A stretch of 64,000 nucleotides of DNA from CAZEAC01 sp964510065 (GTDB taxonomy: Bacteria; Bdellovibrionota_C; UBA2361; CAIXSY01), in NCBI GenBank assembly GCA_964510065.1, contig CAZEAC010000007.1, forward strand, positions 1 to 64,000, read 5' to 3'. The notes under the pieces are model-generated. The model ran no database searches and was not told the origin of the DNA. It saw only the letters and a list, made by a program, of their open reading frames with translations. Every line of letters starts with the position of its first letter. Positions within the stretch are counted from its first letter, which is position 1. Both the position numbers and the translations under genes were made by a program. Positions 1 through 8,603 of this stretch are shown piece after piece.

Positions 1-23
1 GTGGTGTGGGGATTGGGAATCCG

Positions 24-290
24 TCAATCTTGGCGGTTCCCGATTACCCGATTATGGGCGCTGCCGCACTTTCTCCACGCCGGGCCTCGTGCAAAAATTG
101 CCAATCCAGCAGCTAACAAATATACAGCAAGGTTGTTGTAGCCCGTAGTAGCCGATATCTCAGTCCCGAAAGACCTATCGACCAAACTAAAGAAATCGCC
201 AACAACTTTCAGCCCGCCCAAGTAGAGAAAAAATCTGAAGGCATACATCCAGAGCGCGCTTCTAAATTTGATTGAGCAGGTATCGGTCAT
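24..290 (-). CDS. Small hypothetical membrane protein
   Basis: An 88-residue reading frame with an ATG start. It has two hydrophobic stretches, roughly residues 12-33 and 52-67, and a basic C-terminus, so it may sit in the inner membrane. I do not recognise a family. It is isolated: the next gene on its strand starts more than 3 kb away. Its small size leaves open that it is not a real gene. Confidence 0.4.
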   Translation of the reverse strand: MTDTCSIKFRSALWMYAFRFFLYLGGLKVVGDFFSLVDRSFGTEISATTGYNNLAVYLLAAGLAIFARGPAWRKCGSAHNRVIGNRQD

Positions 291-618
291 AATTTAGCAA
301 CTCGGATCATCTCGCCCATAACTATGTATTGTCCTTATTCTTTTTATACTTTCACCAGCGGAGCACCTAAACAATTGAGCTGGCATCTTTTCTAATGATT
401 ACAGTCGATTAGTAGTATGTGGCTATGCACAATAATGACTCAGGAAATGAGCCATTCTGTCCTGACTAGACGTTGGCTAAGGACTACTCGGTCGGCACAA
501 TACCGACGAATAGAGGGCAACTTTTTTCCCGTTTCCACGAATAGTCAGCGTGGATAAAAATAGCTCACAAAAAAAGTACCTGTTGTTCACGCCACTCGGA
601 ATCCAAGCTATGGAGATA
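291..618. other. Intergenic region, nothing recognised
   Basis: About 330 bases between the small membrane protein and the sigma-like gene. I see no convincing reading frame, RNA gene or strong hairpin with a T tract. It is downstream of the sigma-like gene and upstream of the small membrane protein on the minus strand. Confidence 0.4.
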
Positions 619-3600
619 TTAACGCAGGTCTAAATCTTTCGCGATCTCCCGGGCCTGCACCAAAATCTGGCGAACGTTACTTTCGCCGAAACCAAATGCA
701 GTGCCGATATCCTGCAGCGTTTCATCGCCTTCAGCATTGGCAACACGTTCTATGACGTTCATCCGAAGGTTAGCCGCCTCAACCGCTCGGCGACGCGCAT
801 TCGAAGTGCAATGGTCGCGAAGTGCCCGAATTACAGCGTCAGCATCGCTACATTTGGCTACTCCGATCTCCTCGGCAAGTGCGCGCATTTTTCGGTATAC
901 AAGACGAACTGACGAGTCATCAATCTCGTAACGCAGCGCGAGCTCGGCGCTGGAGACTCGCTTTTGCGAAGCGAGCCGGAAAAATCGCAGATTTCTCTCT
1001 AATGTGTGATGGTTAGTGACCTCTGCTTGAAGCAGCGGAATAAGCTGAGCGTCGGGAGTAGCAAGGCTCAGAACCTTGAGTGAGAAAAGCGCCTTTAATT
1101 CCTGAACCGCACGGTGCACCGTATTTTTATGAACGCCTTCGCGAAGCGCGATTTCGCTGGCAGAGAAACTCTTCGCGCTAAAATGGATCTCGCCAAAAAT
1201 TTGAAGGTCGCGCTCCAACTGGGCTGTGTCGAGATAGCTCGCAAAAAGAACTTTCTCCCACGCAGCTCGCATGCTCGCGCAAATCCACTTTAGTGCATCG
1301 GGATCATGGACGACTGGAACGTTTTCATCGGCGATTTCGCGTTCAGGTCCCGTGTCGCCCTGATGCTCGGTTTGGTCGAGGTCGGTATTCATAGAAATTG
1401 TGCAGCCGGGAAGGTCTTTCGATGTCTCTTCTCCATCTATTTGAGATAAGCACAGCACCGCGCGGAGCCGCTGGATCTCGCTGACGCTTCGTGCGGTGGC
1501 GCGAGGCGAGTGTTTGAGGATTTCGGCAATGCGTTCATTCGATATTTCAAGGTCAAGCGCTTGGACGCCGGCATTTATACAATCCGCGACAAAGCTATTG
1601 AGGCGATCCTGCATCTTCATGTTGATACCGAAGCGATTGCGCACCTCGCGCTGTACCAGCCGTTTCATCGCCGTATGCATCGGCAGGTAGGCATGCGAGG
1701 AGAAGCGAAGTCCGAGACTTGGCTCGTAGCTTTCAACCGCGGCAATAAGCGCGGGGATAGACTCGTGAATGAGATCCTCGCGCGGCGCTCGGTTCATGAA
1801 TTCTTTGGAGAGGCCGGCAGCAAGCATATATTTCGCGGTGATGAAATGCTCGCGTGCTTCCGAATATTTACTGGGATCGTCGAGACCCGACGCCGAATAC
1901 AGCTTCATGCGAGTACCAAGGATAATTTCGCCTAAAAAATTTATGCGGTCCGTAACTAATAACGTGCGAACTATTCGAGTTGCTGTTGATGAAGCAATGT
2001 CGTCGGAGGCCGAATCGGAGACCCGCGTGGATAGCGGTTCTAAATTCTCAAGCTTGACGAGGCTGTAATTCGCCTGTGCGCGCCACAACGAAAAGGGGAT
2101 TTTTTCGAAGAACGTCGCGCATGCGGCAAGTAGAACAGCTCGCTTCTCTCCCTGGTAGTGCAGGTATCGCGCCGAACTCAGTGCGAGATCGAGCACGGCG
2201 TCGGCATTGTCCCAAGCAGAGAACTGATCGAGCGCGACGAGGTGATGGCAAATTTGCTCTTCACTATATTGCGAATTCACCACAAAAATATCGCTAAGTA
2301 CGCTGCGAAGCCTTTCTGATAGAGTTGTCTGCTTAGGTCTGTGTCGGAGTGATTTCCACGCTTCGCCCTGCGTACCACGAATACGATCAAGAAACGTGGT
2401 AATGGTAAGAGGACGTTGGGAGTCTTCCGTAACATTAGAGTCTTGCCTTGGGCCCCCGATGCCAAAATAGAGAAGCGCCGCCTCGCCCTCAGCAATGCTT
2501 GCTAGCTTGAAGCGATTTTTGACGTCGCGCACGGAAATGCGGCAAATGCTCGCAATCCAATGCCAACCACTCTCCCACGCTTTGAGCTGTGCAACTGCGG
2601 AAGCAAAGAGCTCTTCAAGTTTAGTTTGTTCAAAGTGTGCAAAACCTTCTTCGGTAAGTGCTCGGGCAAGCTCGCGCCAGTCGCGCCGAACCGGAATTTC
2701 CGAGGTGCCGTAATAAAGCTCTAAAATTCTGCGCTGAAGCTTGTGTAGCGTCCAAAGTCGCTCCTCGGTGATTTTTTCGAATTCAATATGATTTTCAGCG
2801 GCGAAAGCCTGCCAGCCCGCAAGCGCCGTCTGCGCTTGCACCTGAGCTGCCTCTTGCCGAGCTTCGAGCACCATCGCTCGAGCCGTGGTAGCTGCATCAT
2901 TGAGCGGTGCGAATTTCTCCCAGATATGATCAAAGGTGGCACGCAGAGTGGGAAGCATTTCAAGATGCTTTTGATAGCGCGACTGATCTTCTGTGCCCCG
3001 GGCAATCTGCCTTTCTAAATAGAGCCGCGTGTTCTCAAGCGCGCTTCCCGTATGTACGATGAGCGCTCGCACGCTTCGCAGCAGCGCGTCTATTGAATAA
3101 TTTGTCGATTCTTGAGGAAGAATTCGAGCGCTCTTTAGGCAATGGCTGTAAAGTCTTCCGTACGCAGTCAACATGCGAACTCGTATCTCGGCGGTGTCGT
3201 AACAGTTGTCCACTCCGAGCAAAGGAAGCGTTCGCCCAAGCGTGGCGATTGCCTCACGAAAGCCATCTACTATCTTTTGTGCTTCACGAATGTGATCTTC
3301 TTTTGGCGGCGATTCGTTTGCAATCTGTTTTCGCTGGTGCTCAAGAGCGATATCGCGCAGTTCAAGCAGCTGCAGATCGCACTCGACGCCTTTTCGAATA
3401 GTCAGGTAGAGGAAAAAATCTGCGTCATCGGGCTTATCGTTAAAGTTGCCGCGCACACAGTCGGATTCAAGCTGTTTGAAACTTTCACGCAGCCATCCGA
3501 AAGCTCGCTCGAATTTAGGGAGCGTCTCAATTATTTCACTTGGAGTCTCGAGAACGCGACGTCGCGCAATCACATCTCGAAGAGTTGGGGTTAGGTCTTT

Positions 3601-3714
3601 TATCGCTTGTGTAAGCTCGCGAAAGCTTGCTGGGCGGCGTACGCTGGGTAAGTTACGTGGCGCTTCTTGGAAGTGTTCCTTTTTGAGTTCATGTGGTGCT
3701 GGCTCAAGATCCAC
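619..3714 (-). CDS. Giant sigma-70-like protein with several helix-turn-helix segments
   Basis: A 1031-residue protein. Residues about 630-710 resemble sigma-70 region 2, including REDLIHESIPALIAAVESYE followed by LGLRFSSHAYLPMHTAMKRL, which mirrors the DLIQEG / RFSTYAYWWIRQAI signature. Helix-turn-helix-like stretches follow near residue 855 (FSASEIALREGVHKNTVHRA), near 928 (VSSAELALRYEIDDSSVRLV) and at the extreme C-terminus (LQDIGTAFGFGESNVRQILV), the last like sigma region 4. The first 600 residues are mostly predicted helical and not recognised. Ordinary sigma factors are 200-600 residues, so this is far longer, and the -10 recognition motif is diverged. It may be an unusual sigma factor or a sigma-derived regulator. 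Function is inference. Confidence 0.55.
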   Translation of the reverse strand: MDLEPAPHELKKEHFQEAPRNLPSVRRPASFRELTQAIKDLTPTLRDVIARRRVLETPSEIIETLPKFERAFGWLRESFKQLESDCVRGNFNDKPDDADFFLYLTIRKGVECDLQLLELRDIALEHQRKQIANESPPKEDHIREAQKIVDGFREAIATLGRTLPLLGVDNCYDTAEIRVRMLTAYGRLYSHCLKSARILPQESTNYSIDALLRSVRALIVHTGSALENTRLYLERQIARGTEDQSRYQKHLEMLPTLRATFDHIWEKFAPLNDAATTARAMVLEARQEAAQVQAQTALAGWQAFAAENHIEFEKITEERLWTLHKLQRRILELYYGTSEIPVRRDWRELARALTEEGFAHFEQTKLEELFASAVAQLKAWESGWHWIASICRISVRDVKNRFKLASIAEGEAALLYFGIGGPRQDSNVTEDSQRPLTITTFLDRIRGTQGEAWKSLRHRPKQTTLSERLRSVLSDIFVVNSQYSEEQICHHLVALDQFSAWDNADAVLDLALSSARYLHYQGEKRAVLLAACATFFEKIPFSLWRAQANYSLVKLENLEPLSTRVSDSASDDIASSTATRIVRTLLVTDRINFLGEIILGTRMKLYSASGLDDPSKYSEAREHFITAKYMLAAGLSKEFMNRAPREDLIHESIPALIAAVESYEPSLGLRFSSHAYLPMHTAMKRLVQREVRNRFGINMKMQDRLNSFVADCINAGVQALDLEISNERIAEILKHSPRATARSVSEIQRLRAVLCLSQIDGEETSKDLPGCTISMNTDLDQTEHQGDTGPEREIADENVPVVHDPDALKWICASMRAAWEKVLFASYLDTAQLERDLQIFGEIHFSAKSFSASEIALREGVHKNTVHRAVQELKALFSLKVLSLATPDAQLIPLLQAEVTNHHTLERNLRFFRLASQKRVSSAELALRYEIDDSSVRLVYRKMRALAEEIGVAKCSDADAVIRALRDHCTSNARRRAVEAANLRMNVIERVANAEGDETLQDIGTAFGFGESNVRQILVQAREIAKDLDLR

Positions 3715-3814
3715 TGCGCCGTTCCTCCCTGAAATTGGAACTGCCTCAATATAACGCGGTACCCGGAAATATCAAAGTTGTGAAAGTAGCGTTGAGGGCT
3801 GTGGAAAAAGCCGG

Positions 3815-5116
3815 TTAATAAAGTGCTGCCGGATTGGCGACAGTTTGCAGCACAGTGCCCGAAGCGCCATTGGTTCCTGCAGCGGTTGAGTTGTTTCCGA
3901 TATTACCGGGGTTGACTGCGCCGCCAGAGCCGCCGTTTCCTCCTGCGCCGCCACCGCCGCCGCCGCCGTAGTAGACGATGGCGGTTATCGCACCGGCGCC
4001 ACCTGCGGCACCGCCGGCGCCGCCAGTGACGGTAGTAGTGCCTGAGCTTTGAATGCTAGGAGCTATCAAATGAATGACGCCGCCACCACCGCCGCCGCCA
4101 GGGCCGTAACCGTAAGTGCCGTCATCGGCGAGAAAAGCTCCGCCATCTCCGCCACGAGCTACAATGCTCCCGCTATTTGAAACCGCAGTCGCTGATGCGA
4201 GCACGACGTAACCGCCGCCGCCACCACCAAAGTAAGGGGTTGTTGAATCATCTCCATCGGCGATTATGGTGCCTTCATTAGAGACCGCGCCGTTGCAGAG
4301 TATTGTCACATTACCGCCGCCAACGCCGTCCGATTCAGTATTGTTGCTAAAGCCCGCACCGGCAGAGAGAAGCCCGAGTCGAAGTAATCCTTTGGCGACT
4401 GCGCCTGCCAACGCAGTCCCGCCAACTCCACCCAGCGATTGACCTCCGACCGAACCCAATGTTGTTGCCGCGGCGCCATTTTCGGCGAATTTGGCACCGT
4501 TTCTAAGTCCCGGAAGAACTGAAATAGTTCCTTCGTTAACAAAAGTACCGGTGCAACGAATGACCGTGCCGGACGGTACAGTGAGTGTGACGCCGACATC
4601 AATAGAGAAGTCCGCGTACTGCGGATTGCTGTCGTTGAATGCTGTGTTAGCCGCAAAAGCGCGAACTCCCGCCGAGCCGTCGCCGTAGATTCGTAATTGC
4701 CCGTCTTCGCCCTGTACTCCCTGAATACCGGTCGGACCCTGGACACCCTGTTCACCCTGTAATCCCTGCTCTCCCTGTTGCCCCTGTGCTCCGCGTGGTC
4801 CGACAAGGGTTGAGAGGTCAAGTTCGGTTTCAGATTGGCTTGTGAGACAGCGTGGCCGAACCACCACCGACCCACTATCAGGAGCTACACAGATTACCGA
4901 TCCACTCGGCGGACGCCGATTTCGTCTACCACGATCGACATAGCAGGTATTGCCGACTCGCCAATCACGACATTCAGCTTTCGAGAGACCAAGTGATTTG
5001 CAGTCGTAGGGGCATGGTTTTGAGGTAATCTCGGATTTAGCGCTTGCACCGAAGACGAACACACTCGCCGTAAGCAAAATAGCGACCTTGACTCGAAAGA
5101 TACCCGGCCAAATCAT
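3815..5116 (-). CDS. Collagen-like, glycine-rich secreted protein
   Basis: A 433-residue exported protein. An N-terminal hydrophobic signal segment (residues about 8-26) is followed by a short Cys-containing domain. Next comes a run of about eleven uninterrupted Gly-X-Y triplets beginning GPRGAQGQQGEQ, near residues 108-141. After that is a region of repeated N-x-G-x-I units (VSNEGTIIADGDD, VSNSGSIVARGGDGG) embedded in glycine runs, which suggests a beta-helix-like surface domain. No sorting signal or autotransporter barrel is visible. Gly-X-Y repeats form collagen triple helices, so a trimeric surface or matrix protein is likely. Adhesion is an inference. The neighbouring gene upstream is divergent. 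Confidence 0.6.
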   Translation of the reverse strand: MIWPGIFRVKVAILLTASVFVFGASAKSEITSKPCPYDCKSLGLSKAECRDWRVGNTCYVDRGRRNRRPPSGSVICVAPDSGSVVVRPRCLTSQSETELDLSTLVGPRGAQGQQGEQGLQGEQGVQGPTGIQGVQGEDGQLRIYGDGSAGVRAFAANTAFNDSNPQYADFSIDVGVTLTVPSGTVIRCTGTFVNEGTISVLPGLRNGAKFAENGAAATTLGSVGGQSLGGVGGTALAGAVAKGLLRLGLLSAGAGFSNNTESDGVGGGNVTILCNGAVSNEGTIIADGDDSTTPYFGGGGGGYVVLASATAVSNSGSIVARGGDGGAFLADDGTYGYGPGGGGGGGVIHLIAPSIQSSGTTTVTGGAGGAAGGAGAITAIVYYGGGGGGGAGGNGGSGGAVNPGNIGNNSTAAGTNGASGTVLQTVANPAALY

Positions 5117-5261
5117 ACAGTGGATCTATCGGCACTCTCCCCTGATTGTATGAGAATCCGAGAAAAGCTGATGAAAAAGCGCTGCATTTTGGCTGTTGTA
5201 AGTAACAGCCCGGAATCTCTGTCTGATTTCTCGACAAAAAGGTGGAATAATCAGGAATTTC

Positions 5262-6113
5262 TTGATTAAAGCTGCTTTTGTGGGAAACTGCCTAACACGC
5301 ATGCTGCCTCAACAAACCACGCACTCGAGCGATCAATCCTCGTCGCAAGTACTTCAGACGCTTACGGTCAATCGCTATCGTGGAGTGGTGTTTGATGTTG
5401 ACGACTCGATTCTCGCAACTGAGACGCTTGCACGAATCCCGCACATAAATATCCGGACTTTTAACGCAGCGCTCGCCGAATTTTTCGGACGTGAACTCAG
5501 TGAAGATCTGCGAGCTGCACTTCTGGCTCATTATAGTTCAACGACGCCGAAGGATATGCTTCCGGGAACATTTCGGCTGTTGCAAGTTCATGGATATTTA
5601 CTAAAGGAAGTTGCAGATCCGGAAGAGCTCGGCGAAAAGCTTGCCGCGCTCCGAATCAAGCAGAGTCTCGCCGCAATTGCCGCGGGGGATATCTTTCCAT
5701 TGCCCGGCGCGCTGGATCGAATTAGGGAGCTCCACGCATTTGGGCTTAAAGTCGGTCTTTATACCAGCGCGCGCAGAGTTTACATGGAGCCACTACTCGA
5801 GGCGGCGTTCGGCGAGGAGTTTCGCCGCATGGTACCGCATGAGCTGCGAGTGTATGGGTGTCAGGTTTCCGGACGGAGAAAGCCCGATCCGCTTGGTTGG
5901 CTTCTGGCGTCGATCAGAATGGGCTTCCCAGTGTCAGAGCTTGTCGCCGTCGATAACGCCACAGTTGGAATTGAGGGATCACTTGAGGCAGGCTACGGAT
6001 TAAGTCTTGCATTACATCACGGTGATGCATCGCAATTTGAAAAATTCAGCGCGCGTGGGCCGGCGTTTCAATCGCTGAAGGATCTTTCTAGTTTTCAGTT
6101 TGTGCGGTACTGA
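5262..6113 (+). CDS. HAD-superfamily phosphatase-like hydrolase
   Basis: A 283-residue HAD hydrolase. Motif I is VVFDVDDSIL near residue 46, with the nucleophile Asp and the acid/base Asp two residues later. Motif II is LYTSARR, motif III Lys lies in GRRKPDPLGW and motif IV Asp in AVDNATVGIEGS. A helical cap separates motifs I and II, as in phosphoglycolate- or beta-phosphoglucomutase-type (class I) enzymes. Substrate unknown. The TTG at 5262 has AGGAA just upstream; an ATG at 5301 is an alternative start. The gene is divergent from the collagen-like gene and convergent with the next. Confidence 0.7.
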   Translation: MIKAAFVGNCLTRMLPQQTTHSSDQSSSQVLQTLTVNRYRGVVFDVDDSILATETLARIPHINIRTFNAALAEFFGRELSEDLRAALLAHYSSTTPKDMLPGTFRLLQVHGYLLKEVADPEELGEKLAALRIKQSLAAIAAGDIFPLPGALDRIRELHAFGLKVGLYTSARRVYMEPLLEAAFGEEFRRMVPHELRVYGCQVSGRRKPDPLGWLLASIRMGFPVSELVAVDNATVGIEGSLEAGYGLSLALHHGDASQFEKFSARGPAFQSLKDLSSFQFVRY

Positions 6114-6170
6114 GCTATCGTGGCCATTCGCCGCTATATTTCGCCACTCACGATATGCATCACATTTTCT

Positions 6171-7118
6171 TTACCCAAGCCGATCCGGGCTTGTTGGCGC
6201 TTCAACGTTCTCGTCGACTTTCAGGTTTGAGTTTAAGGTATCCTTGGAATTCTCCGCACCTAATTTGTATTTCTCCGCCGGTATTTTTCCATTTCGCTGT
6301 TCGTCATTGTCTTCGTAAGGGTCGTTTTTCCCTTTTTTATGCGATTGCGGAACTTCAATGATGAGGTGACTTACTAGGTCTTGGTCAAGACCGGAGGCGG
6401 CTGCCTGAATCATGCCGCGTGAATCAAGTGTTCGAAGCGTAAGCGCAATTCCTTCGCCGAGCGCGAATGATTGCTGCTGGCCGACAAGTGTTATCGGGCT
6501 GCTCGATAGTTCGCTCGCTGAGCTGTTTGTCACAGGTGCACTTGGGGCTTTGGCACCGGATAGTGCCTCGGCGATATCTTTACCGAACTGCGCGAGCTGT
6601 TCACCGCTTCCAAGGTCAAGCAGTGAGAGTTTGGAGATTCCATTAAGCGCGTTGCTGATTCTTGAGGTCGAGGCGAATTGATGTGCGCTGAGCAGATCAT
6701 TGAAGCGTTGGCCAAGGCCCTCAACGAAGACTTCGCCATTCGCGCTCGCTTCAATTGCGCCAAGGGCATCATTGATTCTGCTATCGCCTTTAAGGCTTTG
6801 AAAACCAGCTTCGAGGGTCGATAGTTCGTTTTGTAATGCTTCGCGCTGCGCAAGAGTAAGATTCTCGTTATTAAGCGAGCGCCTTATCTTATCTGCGGTG
6901 GAACCGAGCTCCTGAAGATATTCGGCGAGGCTATCCAGATATCCTCTTCTCGCCGGGGATTTAAGCTCTTCGGTGCTGGAATCGGTCTTTAGAAGCTTTG
7001 TGGTGGCGTCAGAGAGCTTGCTCTCAGGCAATACAAGGTTTACGCCAATCTTACTTGGCGGTCGCACATTGCGCCTTGCAAACGCTGCTGGCGCGCTTGA
7101 AAGTAGCGGAATCTCCAC
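6171..7118 (-). CDS. Hypothetical protein, mostly helical
   Basis: A 315-residue protein without a signal peptide or membrane segment. Residues about 60-190 look helical; the C-terminal 60 residues are charged and Lys/Asp/Glu-rich, probably disordered. No family recognised. It lies on the same strand as, and just downstream of, the MraZ-like gene, about 80 bases apart, so they may be co-transcribed. Confidence 0.5.
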   Translation of the reverse strand: MEIPLLSSAPAAFARRNVRPPSKIGVNLVLPESKLSDATTKLLKTDSSTEELKSPARRGYLDSLAEYLQELGSTADKIRRSLNNENLTLAQREALQNELSTLEAGFQSLKGDSRINDALGAIEASANGEVFVEGLGQRFNDLLSAHQFASTSRISNALNGISKLSLLDLGSGEQLAQFGKDIAEALSGAKAPSAPVTNSSASELSSSPITLVGQQQSFALGEGIALTLRTLDSRGMIQAAASGLDQDLVSHLIIEVPQSHKKGKNDPYEDNDEQRNGKIPAEKYKLGAENSKDTLNSNLKVDENVEAPTSPDRLG

Positions 7119-7201
7119 GACAAAAAGATCGGCAATCCCTGAAAATTTCTAAAGCGGAAATTTTGATGTCATGAGTGCAGCCTTTGAACAATTAGATTCG
7201 G

Positions 7202-7756
7202 CTAAATAAGCTCACGCATGAGCACGAAGAGATTTGCATAGTCTTGGCGCATGAAGTTTTTCGGTGACCATATTTCAATATGATCAATTGCACCGTTTAA
7301 GGTGACTCCTTGGCCAGGCGTGATCCCAGCCTTGCCAAGTAGCTCGTATGGAATAGTAAGACGCCCAAACTGGGTAAGGGTTACCGTATGCGCTTCGGCA
7401 GAAGCACTCGCAGGCAATTTATTGACGATCCCGGCTCGATATTCGCACTCTCGAAATAGAAGGATTCGATGCACTGGCGCTTCGTCCGTGGCATGGGATG
7501 GTCTGCTGATATCGGGAAGGGTCACAAGAACTACGCGCTCTCTGGTCTGTGGATCCAGAAGGTTTATCATTTCATGAGAAGCCTCACGCATGCGCTGAAA
7601 CCAGCGTGTGGGAAGAGCGACTCTGCCGCTCGCACTTATCGTTGCCTCGAAAGAGCCTGAAAAAACAAGTGGGCAGCGGAGCACCGTGCGCACGAGAGAT
7701 TTGACGGACTTTTCCGCTGGCTTGGGCGATGTACTATTTACTTCCTGAGGAAGCAT
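7202..7756 (-). CDS. MraZ-like AbrB/SpoVT-fold DNA-binding protein
   Basis: A 184-residue protein with the two-copy SpoVT-AbrB layout of MraZ. The first copy starts at about residue 32 (FSGSFEATISASGRVALPTR, matching the MraZ opening with D-x-K-G-R changed to S-A-S-G-R). The second copy is near residue 128 (VTLTQFGRLTIPYELLGKAG). The family binds repeats in division-cluster promoters. Here there is no rsmH/ftsL next door, and there is a 30-residue N-terminal extension, so this is probably a paralogue with another target. Family assignment is good; role is inference. Confidence 0.7.
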   Translation of the reverse strand: MLPQEVNSTSPKPAEKSVKSLVRTVLRCPLVFSGSFEATISASGRVALPTRWFQRMREASHEMINLLDPQTRERVVLVTLPDISRPSHATDEAPVHRILLFRECEYRAGIVNKLPASASAEAHTVTLTQFGRLTIPYELLGKAGITPGQGVTLNGAIDHIEIWSPKNFMRQDYANLFVLMRELI

Positions 7757-7792
7757 TGATTACAACTCACTATTTGTTACGCGCGCTAAGGT

Positions 7793-8584
7793 TTATTCGG
7801 CGGCCGAATTTTCGACGACCTCAAATTTTTCGACGGCGCACAGCGGGCAGAATCCTAAGTTCTGAAGCGCGCGCGACGTCCAATGGCCGCAACCGCTGCA
7901 TGCTACCACAAAGTGCTCCTTTAGTGGATAGGCGCCGAGAAGTAGAAACAGCGACAAAATCGTGGAAACACTATAGCCAATTAGCGGGTTAGGTTCACCG
8001 AGACTGATCAAGGTTCCGGCGAAAGAGATAAATCGAGCGGCGAACATTGGCGTAATCGCCAGGAAGAAGTTCTGGATATTTATCTGATTAACCCAAAGTA
8101 CTCGATCGCGTTCGAGGGCGTCATTTCGCTGCTTAGTCTCGCGAAGTCCTTTGCGCACTGCGAAAATTGCAGGAATCGCAATAACGAGAACGGCCGCGGG
8201 AGCATACATTCCGAATTTACTGAAGCGCACCAGAAGCTCGACAACTATCAGCACTACGCAGAGTATCGCGCCGACTTTGGCGTAGGTGCTGAGCAAACTT
8301 TTTCGCGCGCTCCTAAGCCAGCTAAGTGAAGAGAAAATTCGCTCACGGAAGCCAAAAAGAAAGGCAAGCAGGGCGGCTGCAACTACCGCGGTGGTCAAAG
8401 GTGCGCGCGGTACCCGAATTGTAGTCGAAAGCAGTAGCGCGTCAATTGGAAGGGTATAGAGAAGTACTTTCCAAACAAGTATTGCTTTGCCGTGTAGGTA
8501 AACGCTTGGAAAGCGGGGTGGACGAAAGGGCCGCAGCACCTTAGGCGCGGTCGTTGGCTGGCGTGCCGATTTGGCCCGGCTCAT
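7793..8584 (-). CDS. Multi-pass membrane protein with C-terminal zinc-ribbon-like motif
   Basis: A 263-residue protein with about five or six hydrophobic segments between residues 35 and 225. The tail carries two Cys pairs (ACSGCGHW and FCPLCAVE), the spacing of a small zinc ribbon that would face the cytoplasm or periplasm. The N-terminus is Arg/Lys/Pro-rich. I do not recognise a family. It is divergent from xseA, with only about 20 bases between the starts. Confidence 0.55.
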   Translation of the reverse strand: MSRAKSARQPTTAPKVLRPFRPPRFPSVYLHGKAILVWKVLLYTLPIDALLLSTTIRVPRAPLTTAVVAAALLAFLFGFRERIFSSLSWLRSARKSLLSTYAKVGAILCVVLIVVELLVRFSKFGMYAPAAVLVIAIPAIFAVRKGLRETKQRNDALERDRVLWVNQINIQNFFLAITPMFAARFISFAGTLISLGEPNPLIGYSVSTILSLFLLLGAYPLKEHFVVACSGCGHWTSRALQNLGFCPLCAVEKFEVVENSAAE

Positions 8585-8603
8585 TGTGCGACCTTAGATA
8601 TGG

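Noticed and set aside
3950..4230. Repeated CCGCCG-rich stretches that look like a repeat array
   Set aside because: They are codons for glycine runs in the collagen-like protein; there are no spacers, so it is not a CRISPR array.
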